From contig DBFJJS010000007.1 of the NCBI GenBank assembly GCA_048393055.1, positions 1 to 42,896 on the forward strand: a DNA stretch of 42,896 bases, written 5' to 3'. The position numbers and the translations under genes were made by a program. Position 1 is the first letter of the stretch, and every line of letters begins with the position of its first letter. The notes under the pieces are model-generated. The model ran no database searches. It was given only the letters and a program-made list of their open reading frames with translations, and had not been told where the DNA came from. Shown in pieces: positions 15,226 through 24,062 of the stretch. Source of the DNA: Faeciplasma sp048393055 (GTDB lineage Bacteria; Bacillota; Clostridia; Oscillospirales; Ruminococcaceae).

Positions 15226-17613
15226 TCACCTTACCTCTGCATCTACCGTTTTCAGAGCTTTTACGACACGCTTCATCGCGGCGTCAGCCTGCTCGTCGGT
15301 GAGGGTTCCGTCGTGCGAACGCATCGAAAGAGAGAATGAAACGGATTTTTTGCCCTTTTCAATCTGCTCGCCCTGGTAAACGTCAAACAAGGTGACACGC
15401 TCCAAAATCGTGCCCACCGCTTCCCTTATCAGCTTTTCAAGCTGCGCTACGGGTATCTCCTCCGAACAGATAAGAGAAATATCTCTTGTAGTCGCAGGAT
15501 ACTTGGGCAGCGGATGATAAAGCTTTTCGGGTATATTTATGTCCAAAAGCTCGGTAATAAGGAGCTTTGCTGCATATGCCCTTGCGCCGATTCCGTATGT
15601 TTCGAGAACGTCCGGGTGGAGCTCGCCGAATATCGCAATCGGCTTGCCGGCAATTTCCGCCACGGCCACCCTTCCGGGGTGGAACGCGCTGACCTCGTCG
15701 AAGCCGCAGCCTGCCCCGGCAGCCTTTACCTCGTAATCCGTGATCCCAAGCGCCTCGAGCAGCTCCTCTATAATGCCCTTTATCGAATAGAAATCGGTAT
15801 CAGAGCCGTACATTCCCACGCACAGCCTCACAGGCTCAGCGGGCAGCTTTCCCTCTTCCGTGACAATATACTCTGTTCCTATTTCAAAGAGCGTCGCGTC
15901 GCGGTTGCGGTAGTTATAATTTCTTGCAAGCACCTCGCACATGGACGGAAGCACGGTAGTCCTCATAACAGACGTATCCTCGCCAAGCGGGTTGGTTATC
16001 ACGACGCTGTTTCTTAAGCTGCTGTTCTCGGGAAGCTTTATCTTATCGTAATACTTGGGCGAGATGAACGAGAAGGTGTTTATCTGGTTTAATCCCATAG
16101 CAACGCACGCTCTTTCTACAGAGCGCTGAAGCTTCTGCCCCTTTGTTAGCCTTGCGCTCGCGACGCCTCTGATAATAGTGCCCTTAATGTTGTTATAGCC
16201 ATAGAATCTCGCTATTTCCTCGGCAATATCCGCCTTTGATTCTATATCTATTCTGAACGACGGCGAATAAACCAGACCGTCTTTTACCTCAAAGCCTATT
16301 TTCTCAAGGTAGGAAACCATCTGCTGCGCCGGAATATCCGTTCCCAAAAACGCATTTGTCCAGTCCGGGTCAAACTCAACCACTACCTGCTTCTTGGTGT
16401 TGCAGTCGCAGTCGGCGTAGTTATTGAGCGGCTCTCCGCAGCCGAGCTGCTCACAAAGCTCAAATGCCCTCAGTATTGCGGGAAGGCATCCGTGCGCGTC
16501 AAGACCCTTCTCAAACCTCGAAGAAGCGTCTGTCCTCATGCCGAGCTTTTTAGCCGTCCTTCTTACCGAAGCGCCGTCAAAGCACGCAGACTCGAACACG
16601 ACCGTTGTCGTATCGTCCATAATTCCGCTGTACTCTCCGCCCATGACTCCGGCAATCGCGACTGGCTTTTCGGCGTCTGCAATGACGAGCATTTCGGACG
16701 AAAGCCTGCGCTCGACTCCGTCAAGCGTGGTTATTGTTTCTCCGGGAGCTGCGTTTCTTACGCTTATCTTTCCCTCGCTTATATATTTTATGTCAAAGGC
16801 GTGCATAGGCTGACCGTATTCCAGCATTACATAGTTTGTAATGTCTACAAGGTTGTTTATCGGCCTTACGCCGCATGCGCGCAGTCTTTCCCGCAGCCAG
16901 CGCGGAGACGGCTGTATCTTTACGTTCTTTACGATTCCGCCGATATATCTGTGGCAGAGCTGCTTATTTTCGATGTTCACGCTCAGATACTTATTAATAT
17001 TCTCGTCTATGCCTGTGTATTCCGGGTACTTGTACTTAAGCGGCTTGTTAAACGTTGCTGCGGCCTCTCTCGCGATTCCTAGCATTGAAAGGCAGTCGGC
17101 CCTGTTTGATGTTATCTCGAATTCGACGGAGATATCGTCAAGACCCAAAGCTGCATGTATATCATCGCCTGGCTTGCAGTCCTCCTCTATTACAAGCACT
17201 CCCTCCGGGTCTGCATAGGGAAAATCGTGAGTTGTAAGCCCGAGGGTGTTAAGACCGCAGAACATTCCGCAGCTTTCCACTCCTCTTATTTTGCCCTTCT
17301 TGATTTTGCCCTCGGGAAGGCTCGCCCCGTCAAGCGCGACGGGGACTAAATCCCCTTCTTTTACATTTTTTGCGTTAGTCACGACCTGAACAGGCTCGCT
17401 GCCGCCTACGTCCACAGAGCAGACAAACAGCGAATCGGCGTTTTCGTGCTTTGACTTTGACAATATTTTTCCGACGACGGTATTTGTTATCTTTTCGCCC
17501 TCGACCTCATAGCCCTCGACCTTCGAGCCGGTCATGGTCATATCGTAGCAGAATTTTTTTATAGGCTCGTCTATCTCGACATAATCCGACAGCCATTTCA
17601 TTGAAACGTTCAT
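15226..17613 (-). CDS. pheT: Phenylalanyl-tRNA synthetase beta subunit
   Basis: Beta chain of the cytosolic alpha2-beta2 PheRS, 795 residues, full length. In order: the N-terminal EMAP-like tRNA-binding domain (VVGKILSKSKHENADSLFVC), the B3/B4 editing domain (about 210-380), the B5 domain (VEFDPDWTNAFLG), the catalytic-like core (ARLTKGQKLQRSVERACVAM), and the C-terminal FDX-ACB anticodon-binding domain (YPATTRDISLIC to the end). It begins 21 bp after pheS and is the last gene under the Phe T-box. Confidence 0.98.
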   Translation of the reverse strand: MNVSMKWLSDYVEIDEPIKKFCYDMTMTGSKVEGYEVEGEKITNTVVGKILSKSKHENADSLFVCSVDVGGSEPVQVVTNAKNVKEGDLVPVALDGASLPEGKIKKGKIRGVESCGMFCGLNTLGLTTHDFPYADPEGVLVIEEDCKPGDDIHAALGLDDISVEFEITSNRADCLSMLGIAREAAATFNKPLKYKYPEYTGIDENINKYLSVNIENKQLCHRYIGGIVKNVKIQPSPRWLRERLRACGVRPINNLVDITNYVMLEYGQPMHAFDIKYISEGKISVRNAAPGETITTLDGVERRLSSEMLVIADAEKPVAIAGVMGGEYSGIMDDTTTVVFESACFDGASVRRTAKKLGMRTDASSRFEKGLDAHGCLPAILRAFELCEQLGCGEPLNNYADCDCNTKKQVVVEFDPDWTNAFLGTDIPAQQMVSYLEKIGFEVKDGLVYSPSFRIDIESKADIAEEIARFYGYNNIKGTIIRGVASARLTKGQKLQRSVERACVAMGLNQINTFSFISPKYYDKIKLPENSSLRNSVVITNPLGEDTSVMRTTVLPSMCEVLARNYNYRNRDATLFEIGTEYIVTEEGKLPAEPVRLCVGMYGSDTDFYSIKGIIEELLEALGITDYEVKAAGAGCGFDEVSAFHPGRVAVAEIAGKPIAIFGELHPDVLETYGIGARAYAAKLLITELLDINIPEKLYHPLPKYPATTRDISLICSEEIPVAQLEKLIREAVGTILERVTLFDVYQGEQIEKGKKSVSFSLSMRSHDGTLTDEQADAAMKRVVKALKTVDAEVR

Positions 17614-17634
17614 ATCGCTTGACTCTCCTTTCCC

Positions 17635-18654
17635 TTAAAACTGACTGAGAAAACGCAGGTCGTTTTCATACAAAAGCCTCATGTCGTTGATGCCGTACTT
17701 GCGCATTACCACTCTTTCAAGTCCCAGTCCGAACGCAAAGCCGGAATACTGGTCCGGGTCTATGCCGCAGTTTGCCAGCACCTTCGGATGCACCATTCCG
17801 GCGCCCAAAAGCTCTACATATCCCTCGTTCTTGCACATGCTGCAGCCCTTTCCGCCGCAGTTGAAGCACAAAACGTCAACTTCCGCCGACGGCTCGGTAA
17901 ACGGGAAGTGATGGGGTCTTAAGCGTATCTTACAGTCGTCGCCGTAAAGCCTCTTCATAAGAAGGTCAAGCGTTCCGATAAGGTCCGCCATGGTGATTCC
18001 CCTGTCAACTACAAGACCCTCTATCTGATGGAATATCGGCGAGTGCGTAGCGTCTACAGCGTCAGAGCGGTAAACGCGTCCGGGAGAGATTATGCGTATG
18101 GGAGGCTTTGTGTTCTCCATGACATGTATCTGCACCGACGAGGTCTGCGTCCTCAGCAGGATCTTGTCCGAGATATAAAACGTATCCTGAGTATCTCTTG
18201 CAGGGTGATCGGGCGGAAGGTTAAGCGCTTCAAAGTTGTAATAGTCGTATTCTACCTCCGGACCGTCGGCAATATCGAAGCCCATGCCCAAAAAGATCTC
18301 CTCTATCTCGTTTAAGACAGAGTTTAACGGGTGAAGCTTTCCTATCGTCCTCTTTTTCCCGGGAAGCGTTACGTCGATTCGCTCATCCCTTAGCCTCTGC
18401 TCGTTTATAAAAGCCTTGAGCTCAGCTGTGCGCTTTGCTATCGCGTCCTCAATATCCGACCTTATTTTATTTGCAAGCTGGCCTATAACAGGGCGCTCAT
18501 CTGCGGAAAGTGAGGACATCTGCTTTAAAATAGCGGTAAGCTCTCCCTTTTTGCCCAAGAACCTCACCCTCAGATTCTCAAGCTCCGTCATGCTTTTGAC
18601 ACTCTCAAGCTCTTTTTTCGCCAAGAGCTCGATATTTTGAAGCTGCTCCTTCAT
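17635..18654 (-). CDS. pheS: Phenylalanyl-tRNA synthetase alpha subunit
   Basis: Catalytic alpha chain, 339 residues. It has an N-terminal coiled coil (about 1-85), then class II motifs: HPLNSVLNEIEEIF (motif 1 region), FHQIEGLVVD and FPFTEPSAEVDV, a CFNCGGKGCSMC cysteine cluster, and motif 3 FGLGLERVVMRKYGI. The start is the ATG at 18652-18654, with AAAGGAAA inside the last codons of the flavoprotein gene; a longer start at 18672 would bury that site. The two genes are only four bases apart, so pheS is translationally coupled to the flavoprotein. Confidence 0.98.
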   Translation of the reverse strand: MKEQLQNIELLAKKELESVKSMTELENLRVRFLGKKGELTAILKQMSSLSADERPVIGQLANKIRSDIEDAIAKRTAELKAFINEQRLRDERIDVTLPGKKRTIGKLHPLNSVLNEIEEIFLGMGFDIADGPEVEYDYYNFEALNLPPDHPARDTQDTFYISDKILLRTQTSSVQIHVMENTKPPIRIISPGRVYRSDAVDATHSPIFHQIEGLVVDRGITMADLIGTLDLLMKRLYGDDCKIRLRPHHFPFTEPSAEVDVLCFNCGGKGCSMCKNEGYVELLGAGMVHPKVLANCGIDPDQYSGFAFGLGLERVVMRKYGINDMRLLYENDLRFLSQF

Positions 18655-18658
18655 TTTT

Positions 18659-19717
18659 TCATTTCCTTTCATCGTTTATATTTTTAAGAGATTTAATACC
18701 CGTTTTCATAATAATCCTCCTGAGAAACGGAGTGTACATAAAAACCGATTTAAGCATCTTGATTTGCAGCTTAAGCTTCAGGCCTTGCGTAAGCCGGGCG
18801 TATTCCCTTACCGGGTCGCGGCGCTCAAACGCCTTTGACGCCAGCTCCGCGCAGCGCATGGCCCAGCTTATCCCCTCGAGAGAGCTCGGACTTATAAAGC
18901 CTCCCGCCTCGCCTAATAGCAGCACTCCGTCACAGCCGCTGACAATCTGCCTTACCGATGCGGGACGGCACACCATGCACGCCTCGTCCGCCACCCTTTT
19001 TGAAAAGCTGAACCAGCGTCCGGATGCGGACTCAAGCTGCCTTTCAAAGCTTTCGCGGCAGCCGGCAGGCGCAAACGCGCCGCCGTATATCATATACTCA
19101 TCCTTGGAAATAGACCACGAACAGCAATCCGAGCTGTCCCGATCAAAGACGCAGGAATAAAACGGCTCTGTCCGATCGTGTAAAAACCATCGCTGAAGCG
19201 CCACGTATTTTCTTATTTTTACGTCCCCGAAAAACGTCCTGCGCACTATGGAGCATGCTCCATCTGCGCCGGCGATATATTGCGCTGTGATTGTTTTTTC
19301 TTCGCCGTCCTGCCTGTACCTTACCTCGAAGCCCTTTCCGCTGCGGCAAATCCCAACGCATCTGCCGGTAATCCTTGTCACCTCGTCGGGTATAAGCGAG
19401 CGCAGCCAGCCGTCAAACCTCGCTCTGTCCATATTGAGATAGGAACGCTGATAGTAGCGCGCCTTATCAAGCGATAAATCTATCGTCTTTACCGCGAATA
19501 TCTGTGGAGTTACAAGCACCTCTTTAGGAAGTGTAAGCCCGCTTCTGGCAAGAAACTTCTGAGCGTCCGGGGACAGAAGCCCGCCGCACGGCTTAGGTCT
19601 TTCTCCCTCAGCCCTCGATTTGTCTATTACCGCAAGCTTAAGCCTTTTTCCCGCAAGCCTTGCGAAGCTCGCCCCCGCAGGACCTGCGCCGATAACCGCA
19701 ACATCGTAATCAAACAT
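18659..19717 (-). CDS. Geranylgeranyl-reductase-like FAD oxidoreductase
   Basis: FAD-dependent oxidoreductase of about 352 residues, first gene of the T-box operon. The FAD dinucleotide motif VAVIGAGPAGASFARL is at the N-terminus, the conserved KPCGGLLS and DRARFDGWL follow, GADGACSIVRR is the second FAD motif, and LLGEAGGFISPSSLEGI is the third. This set is typical of the geranylgeranyl reductase / digeranylgeranylglycerophospholipid reductase group; the true substrate is unknown and may be an isoprenoid or another lipid. The start is the ATG at 19715-19717; its ribosome-binding site is weak (ACGGGT). Membership in the pheST transcript follows from T-box position and a four-base gap to pheS. 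Confidence 0.88.
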   Translation of the reverse strand: MFDYDVAVIGAGPAGASFARLAGKRLKLAVIDKSRAEGERPKPCGGLLSPDAQKFLARSGLTLPKEVLVTPQIFAVKTIDLSLDKARYYQRSYLNMDRARFDGWLRSLIPDEVTRITGRCVGICRSGKGFEVRYRQDGEEKTITAQYIAGADGACSIVRRTFFGDVKIRKYVALQRWFLHDRTEPFYSCVFDRDSSDCCSWSISKDEYMIYGGAFAPAGCRESFERQLESASGRWFSFSKRVADEACMVCRPASVRQIVSGCDGVLLLGEAGGFISPSSLEGISWAMRCAELASKAFERRDPVREYARLTQGLKLKLQIKMLKSVFMYTPFLRRIIMKTGIKSLKNINDERK

Positions 19718-19739
19718 TTTACCCGTTATCCATAACAAT

Positions 19740-19982
19740 AAAAAACGCCCTGCCCCAAACGGGACAAGACAAGCTCATAAACCACCCATTTTTCGGGAGC
19801 AAACACTCCTTAATGCCGTAACGCGGCATACACGTTTTCGCCTACAACAATAAGCTTCAGCAAAACCGCTCGGAAGTGAACTTCGGTCCGTACCGGATGG
19901 ACGGCTCTCAGCGTTTGCCGACCTCTCTGAAACCCCCCGGTTTCGGGACTTACTCTCTTCGTCACAGCGTTTAAATAAATAC
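19740..19982 (-). promoter_or_regulatory. T-box riboswitch specific for tRNA-Phe
   Basis: Minus-strand leader that senses uncharged tRNA and switches between terminator and antiterminator. Seen in order: base of stem I (AAACGCT / AGCGGTTT), the GAAGAGAGTAAG S-turn strand, AGAGAGGTCGG and GCTGAGAGCCG of the stem I apex, and the 3' specifier strand CCGAAGTTCAC. TTC at 19878-19880 is the likely specifier codon (Phe). Stem III is ATGCC/GGCAT. The antiterminator is GCTC/GAGC (19797-19800, 19773-19776) enclosing GGGTGGTTTAT. Its TGGT bulge (19781-19784) pairs with ACCA of tRNA carrying discriminator A. The competing terminator is a 10-bp stem (19747-19770) followed by T6. It controls the flavoprotein and pheST. 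Confidence 0.93.
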
Positions 19983-19988
19983 AATATT

Positions 19989-20017
19989 AGTATATCACAT
20001 ATAAAAAATAATTTCAA
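19989..20017 (-). promoter_or_regulatory. Sigma-A promoter of the T-box / flavoprotein / pheST operon
   Basis: Minus strand: -35 TTGAAA (20012-20017), 17-bp spacer, -10 TATACT (19989-19994). Transcription would start at about 19982, just before stem I. Confidence 0.88.
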
Positions 20018-20045
20018 CCGTTATTCGATAAAATTTCTAATGCAT

Positions 20046-20720
20046 CTATGCGATATACCGGCATATATCGCTGGGCTTATCGGCGATATAGTCCGCTCCT
20101 GCGTCAACAAGCGACTGCCTGCTTCTAAATCCCCACGAGCAGCCTATGCACTTAATTCCGGCGTTGTGCGCGGTAAAAACGTCTACGTCGGAATCCCCTA
20201 TATGTAATACGCTTTCCTTAGGCACTGACATAACGCCGATAATTTCGTTTTCCGCGGCAGGGTCAGGCTTTTTTGGAACTCCGTCTCTGCTACCCCTGAC
20301 AATATCAAAGCTTCCCTTCGGGAACAGCCTGTCTATTATCTCAGCCGCAAAGCGGTCCGGCTTATTTGTAAGCACGCACAGCTTTATCCCCCGCCTTTTC
20401 AGCTCCTCTATAACATTATACATTCCGTCGTATACCTTAGAGCTGTCAAGATAGTGTCCGGCGTAGTATTCGCTGAAAAGCGCGTGCGCCGTCTCTATGG
20501 CGTCCCCGTCGTCCTTAAGTCCGTCCGGCAGGGAACGCTTGACAAGAAGCCTTGTTCCGTTCCCGACAAAGCGGGTGTACTCCTCCATGGAGCGAGCCGG
20601 AAGCCCCATTTTCCCCAGGGCGTAGCTTACGCTGTCGCCAAGGTCCTTTATGGTATTTACAAGCGTGCCGTCAAGGTCGAAAACGCAAAGCTTTATATCA
20701 GAAGAAAACATGCTCGACAA
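20046..20720 (-). CDS. HAD-family phosphatase, phosphoglycolate phosphatase-like
   Basis: HAD hydrolase of 224 residues with a helical cap. Motif I is FDLDGTLVNT (nucleophile D15, acid D17), motif II CVLTNKPD, motif III KPDPAAEN, and motif IV IGDSDVDVFTAHNAG. It resembles Gph/PpaX, which act on phosphoglycolate or pyrophosphate; the substrate is not set by sequence. It overlaps mntP by 23 bp. I keep the TTG at 20720 because GGGGTG lies seven bases upstream; the ATG at 20711 is the alternative. Confidence 0.88.
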   Translation of the reverse strand: MSSMFSSDIKLCVFDLDGTLVNTIKDLGDSVSYALGKMGLPARSMEEYTRFVGNGTRLLVKRSLPDGLKDDGDAIETAHALFSEYYAGHYLDSSKVYDGMYNVIEELKRRGIKLCVLTNKPDRFAAEIIDRLFPKGSFDIVRGSRDGVPKKPDPAAENEIIGVMSVPKESVLHIGDSDVDVFTAHNAGIKCIGCSWGFRSRQSLVDAGADYIADKPSDICRYIA

Positions 20721-21267
20721 AAATTTTCACCCCTATGCCGATAAGTATTATTCCGCCGACTATCTGCGCCTTGTTGTTTAAAAAGTCGCCGAATTTCTTT
20801 CCGACTGCTACTCCTACAATGCTTAAAACAAATGTTGTCGCGGCAATAAGAGCTACAGACCACAGAAGGCTTATATAGGAATCCATGACCGCCGCAAACG
20901 AAACTCCCACTGCCAGAGCGTCTATACTCGTAGCTATTCCCTGCACCACAAGGGCGCCAAAGGTGAGGCTGCACACAGCCGCAGACTCCTCGCGGTTTTG
21001 AACGCCGTCTATAAGCATTTTTCCGCCTATAAAGCAAAGTAATACAAGCGCCACCACATGGTCAAACGATTCAATATAGCTTGCGAACGTGCTTCCTAGG
21101 GCAAAGCCTATAGCCGGCATAAGTCCCTGGCATATGCCGAAGCATCCTCCTATAGCTACAGTCCAGCCGGCTTTAATATTGGTTTTGCACATTCCGTTTG
21201 TCACAGCCACCGCAAACGCATCCATCGAAAGCCCTATTGCTATTAAAAATACCTCGACTAACGTCAT
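20698..21267 (-). CDS. mntP: Manganese efflux pump MntP
   Basis: Six-helix membrane protein of 189 residues. The duplicated family motif is visible: LSMDAFAVAVTNG in the first helix and ATSIDALAVGVSF in the fourth, each with the conserved Asp needed for Mn(II) export in E. coli MntP. It starts 33 bp after tgt in the queA-tgt unit. There is no room for a Mn-sensing yybP-ykoY riboswitch in front, so it is not obviously metal-controlled here. Confidence 0.93.
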   Translation of the reverse strand: MTLVEVFLIAIGLSMDAFAVAVTNGMCKTNIKAGWTVAIGGCFGICQGLMPAIGFALGSTFASYIESFDHVVALVLLCFIGGKMLIDGVQNREESAAVCSLTFGALVVQGIATSIDALAVGVSFAAVMDSYISLLWSVALIAATTFVLSIVGVAVGKKFGDFLNNKAQIVGGIILIGIGVKIFVEHVFF

Positions 21268-21300
21268 TAAAGATTACTCCAGTTCCTATTGGTTTATTTC

Positions 21301-22443
21301 CTAATCGTCAAGCAGAGACGAAAGAAGCGGCGAGTATTTGTTCCTGAACGTCTCATAGCGCCCCTCGTCCAGTGCCTGACGTATTTTTTCCATAAGAGTG
21401 TTGTAAAAGTACAGATTATGCTGCACCGCGAGTCTTCCCGCAAGCTGCTCCCCCGCCTTGAACAGGTGCCTTATATACGCCCGTGAAAAGTTTTTACAGG
21501 TGGGGCAGTCGCACTCCGGGTCTATCGGTCTTTCGTCCAGCTCGTATCTTGCGTTGGTAGCATGCATTATCCCGTTCCAGGTGAAAATCGTAGCGTGACG
21601 CGCGTTTCTCGACGGCATTACGCAGTCGAAGAAATCAACCCCGCGATATACTCCCTCAATTATATTCGACGGCGTTCCCACTCCCATAAGATATCTCGGC
21701 TTATCCTGAGGCATATACGGCTCGACGCACTCTATAATGCGGTACATTTCCTGCGTCGGCTCTCCCACTGCAAGACCACCTATGGCGTATCCGTCGAGAT
21801 CAAAATCCCTTATCCGCTTCATATGCTCTATTCTTATGTCCTCATATGTACAGCCCTGATTGATTCCAAACAGCATTTGCCGAGGGTTTATAGTGCACTC
21901 CATCGAGTTGAGCCTTTTGAGCTCGACGACGCATCTTGAAAGCCACCTCACCGTCCTGTCGCAGGAGCTTTGCGAATACGTCCTTGTGGCGGGGTTTTCG
22001 ACACATTCGTCAAACGCCATCGCTATCGTAGAGCCGAGATGAGACTGTATCTGCATGCTCTGCTCAGGACCCATGAAAATCTTCCTGCCGTCGATATGTG
22101 AGGAAAAATACACTCCCTCCTCCTTTATCTTACGAAGCTTGGCAAGTGAAAATACCTGAAATCCACCGGAATCCGTTAAAATGGGGCGGTGCCAGTTCAT
22201 AAACTTATGAAGCCCGCCCAGCTTATATATAACCTCGTCGGTTGGTCTTAAATGCAGATGATATGTGTTGCAAAGCTCCACCTGGCACTTCAGGCTCTCA
22301 AGGTCCAAAGACGATATCCCGCCCTTTATCGCGGCGGCAGTTCCGACGTTCATGAAAACAGGCGTTTGTATAACGCCGTGGACAGTTGCAAACTCCCCGC
22401 GGCGCGCTCTGCCTTCACGGCATATTATCTTAAAATTTGACAT
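21301..22443 (-). CDS. tgt: tRNA-guanine transglycosylase
   Basis: Enzyme that exchanges G34 for preQ1 in GUN-anticodon tRNAs, 380 residues. Visible are the TDSGGFQVFSL loop with catalytic Asp91, GVGTPSNIIEGV and DCVMPSRNARHATIFTWNG (nucleophilic Asp region), and the zinc site CDCPTCKNFSRAYI followed by RHLFK and a later His in AVQHN. It pairs functionally with queA upstream, from which it is separated by the 117-residue membrane protein gene. Confidence 0.97.
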   Translation of the reverse strand: MSNFKIICREGRARRGEFATVHGVIQTPVFMNVGTAAAIKGGISSLDLESLKCQVELCNTYHLHLRPTDEVIYKLGGLHKFMNWHRPILTDSGGFQVFSLAKLRKIKEEGVYFSSHIDGRKIFMGPEQSMQIQSHLGSTIAMAFDECVENPATRTYSQSSCDRTVRWLSRCVVELKRLNSMECTINPRQMLFGINQGCTYEDIRIEHMKRIRDFDLDGYAIGGLAVGEPTQEMYRIIECVEPYMPQDKPRYLMGVGTPSNIIEGVYRGVDFFDCVMPSRNARHATIFTWNGIMHATNARYELDERPIDPECDCPTCKNFSRAYIRHLFKAGEQLAGRLAVQHNLYFYNTLMEKIRQALDEGRYETFRNKYSPLLSSLLDD

Positions 22444-22473
22444 ACTTAATACTGCTTCTCCGAAATGATATTA

Positions 22474-22827
22474 TTAAATATAGAACATAAACTTATTTAC
22501 TACCCAGCCCACAAAAGTAACCAAATACTGCTGGATAGCAAGGAATATCCCCAGCGCAGCCATAACAACGGTCGGTATTATCCTCCATCGCATTTTCCAG
22601 CCAAGCGCCTTCCAGAATTCCCTCGTCCTCACAAACAGCACTATCCAGTAAATGAACAGAGGTCCTGAAATGAGTATGTAAAACTGACAGCAGAAGCCCA
22701 GAAAAATCGGAAGCGTGACCATCAGCTTTATAAAAAGGCTTCTCATTTCTTTTTCGGGTCGGTATTCGGCGTCATATGGGTTTTCGGCAAATTCCGTCAG
22801 CACACGCAGCTGCTTCTTAAGGCTCAT
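22474..22827 (-). CDS. Small membrane protein of unknown function
   Basis: I do not recognise this 117-residue protein. The first 30 residues are hydrophilic and charged (EFAENPYDAEYRPEKEMRS). Hydrophobic helices follow at about 32-51 and 53-68 (possibly a hairpin) and at about 83-110. The ATG is preceded by AGGAGGTGCA, a near-perfect ribosome-binding site. It lies between queA and tgt, is transcribed with tgt, and has its own promoter at 22889-22917. Nothing in the sequence links it to queuosine chemistry. Confidence 0.75.
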   Translation of the reverse strand: MSLKKQLRVLTEFAENPYDAEYRPEKEMRSLFIKLMVTLPIFLGFCCQFYILISGPLFIYWIVLFVRTREFWKALGWKMRWRIIPTVVMAALGIFLAIQQYLVTFVGWVVNKFMFYI

Positions 22828-22888
22828 GACTGCACCTCCTGCGTTGATAAACGCATACGTTTATTAATAAAATTAAAGGATTATTACT

Positions 22889-22917
22889 ACTATACTACTA
22901 TTGCAGTGATTCGTCAA
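22889..22917 (-). promoter_or_regulatory. Sigma-A promoter before the membrane protein-tgt-mntP-phosphatase genes
   Basis: Minus strand: -35 TTGACG (22912-22917), 17-bp spacer, -10 TATAGT (22889-22894). Confidence 0.75.
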
Positions 22918-22932
22918 TCAGAATTTCTATGT

Positions 22933-23979
22933 CTATATTATAAGCATCGCGTCGCCAAAGCTGAAGAAGCGGTATTTTTCCTCAACCGCCCTCTTATACG
23001 CGTTCATAATGCTTTCATATCCCGCAAAAGCCGAAACCAGCATGATAAGCGTACTTTCGGGAAGATGGAAATTTGTTATCAGCCCGTCTATCGCCTTAAA
23101 CTTGTATCCTGGGTAGATGAATATGTCGGTGTCGCCGTGTGCTGCTTTTATCTCACCGCCGTTTTGCGTGGCAACGCTCTCAAGAGTGCGGCAGGAGGTC
23201 GTTCCGACAGCTATCACCCTTCCGCCCGAGGCTTTGGTTCTGTTGATAAGCTGTGCCGTCTTTTCCGGCAGGTCATAGTGCTCGGAATGCATCTTGTGGT
23301 CCGTCACCTTGTCCTCCTTTACCGGGCGGAACGTGCCGAGCCCTACGTGAAGCGTAACCCTTCCGATGCTTACGCCCATTTTCTCAAGCTCCGAAAGCTG
23401 CTCCTCGGTAAAATGCAGACCAGCGGTCGGCGCGGCCGCCGAGCCCACCTCATTTGAATAAACCGTCTGGTATCGCTCCTTGTTTTCAAGCTTCTTTGTA
23501 ATGTAAGGGGGCAGCGGCATCTGACCTATCTCGTCGAGCACCGCGTAAAGATTGCCGTCGCAATGAAATCTCGCTATTCGGTTTCCGTCCTCCTTTACGT
23601 CTATTATCTCGGCAGTGAGCCTTCCGCCTCCGAACGTAAAAACAGTTCCTATCTTCGCCTTTTTACCAGGGCGGCAAAGTATCTCCCAGACCATATTCTC
23701 TTTCTGCTCCAAAAGCAAAAATTCAATAAACGAGCCGTTGTCCGCCTTTTCGCCGTATATTCTCGCAGGCAGCACCCTTGAATCATTTATGATAAGAGCG
23801 TCACCTTTTTTAAGGTAATTGCATAAATTATAAAAATGATCATGCCGTATTTCCCCTGTTTTGCGGTCAACCACCATGAGACGTGAGGCATTTCTCGGTT
23901 CCATAGGCGTCTGCGCGATAAGCTCCTCGGGAAGCTCGTAGTAAAAATCACTTTTTTTGAGGTTATTTATGTCAAGCAT
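22933..23979 (-). CDS. queA: S-adenosylmethionine:tRNA ribosyltransferase-isomerase
   Basis: Second-to-last step of queuosine synthesis: transfers ribosyl from SAM to preQ1 at tRNA position 34. 348 residues, full length. Family sequences are seen throughout: DFYYELPEELIAQTP, RLMVVDRKTGEIRHDHF, ALIINDSRVLPARI, SAAAPTAGLHFTEEQL, HVGLGTFRPV, and the end-piece TNFHLPESTLIMLVSAFAG. No preQ1 riboswitch is visible upstream. Together with tgt it gives the salvage end of the pathway; the preQ1 genes are not in this window. Confidence 0.98.
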   Translation of the reverse strand: MLDINNLKKSDFYYELPEELIAQTPMEPRNASRLMVVDRKTGEIRHDHFYNLCNYLKKGDALIINDSRVLPARIYGEKADNGSFIEFLLLEQKENMVWEILCRPGKKAKIGTVFTFGGGRLTAEIIDVKEDGNRIARFHCDGNLYAVLDEIGQMPLPPYITKKLENKERYQTVYSNEVGSAAAPTAGLHFTEEQLSELEKMGVSIGRVTLHVGLGTFRPVKEDKVTDHKMHSEHYDLPEKTAQLINRTKASGGRVIAVGTTSCRTLESVATQNGGEIKAAHGDTDIFIYPGYKFKAIDGLITNFHLPESTLIMLVSAFAGYESIMNAYKRAVEEKYRFFSFGDAMLII

Positions 23980-24033
23980 TTATGTCAAAGCTCCAATCTT
24001 TAGGGATTTAGCGCGATAAATCCGTCCAATCGG

Positions 24034-24062
24034 TTGACGGGACTTAAAAGCAATGCTATACT
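24034..24062 (+). promoter_or_regulatory. Sigma-A promoter of the asd-dapA-dapB genes
   Basis: -35 TTGACG (24034-24039), 17-bp spacer, -10 TATACT (24057-24062). A leader of about 165 bases precedes asd; I see no lysine riboswitch, T-box or terminator hairpin in it. Confidence 0.82.

Noticed and set aside
19775..20017. 80-codon minus-strand frame
   Set aside because: It runs through the T-box promoter and stem I/III; the RNA structure explains the sequence.
21268..21300. Manganese (yybP-ykoY) riboswitch before mntP
   Set aside because: Only 33 bp separate tgt and mntP, too short for the element.
23980..24033. preQ1 riboswitch before queA
   Set aside because: The leader is too short and lacks the preQ1 pseudoknot pattern.
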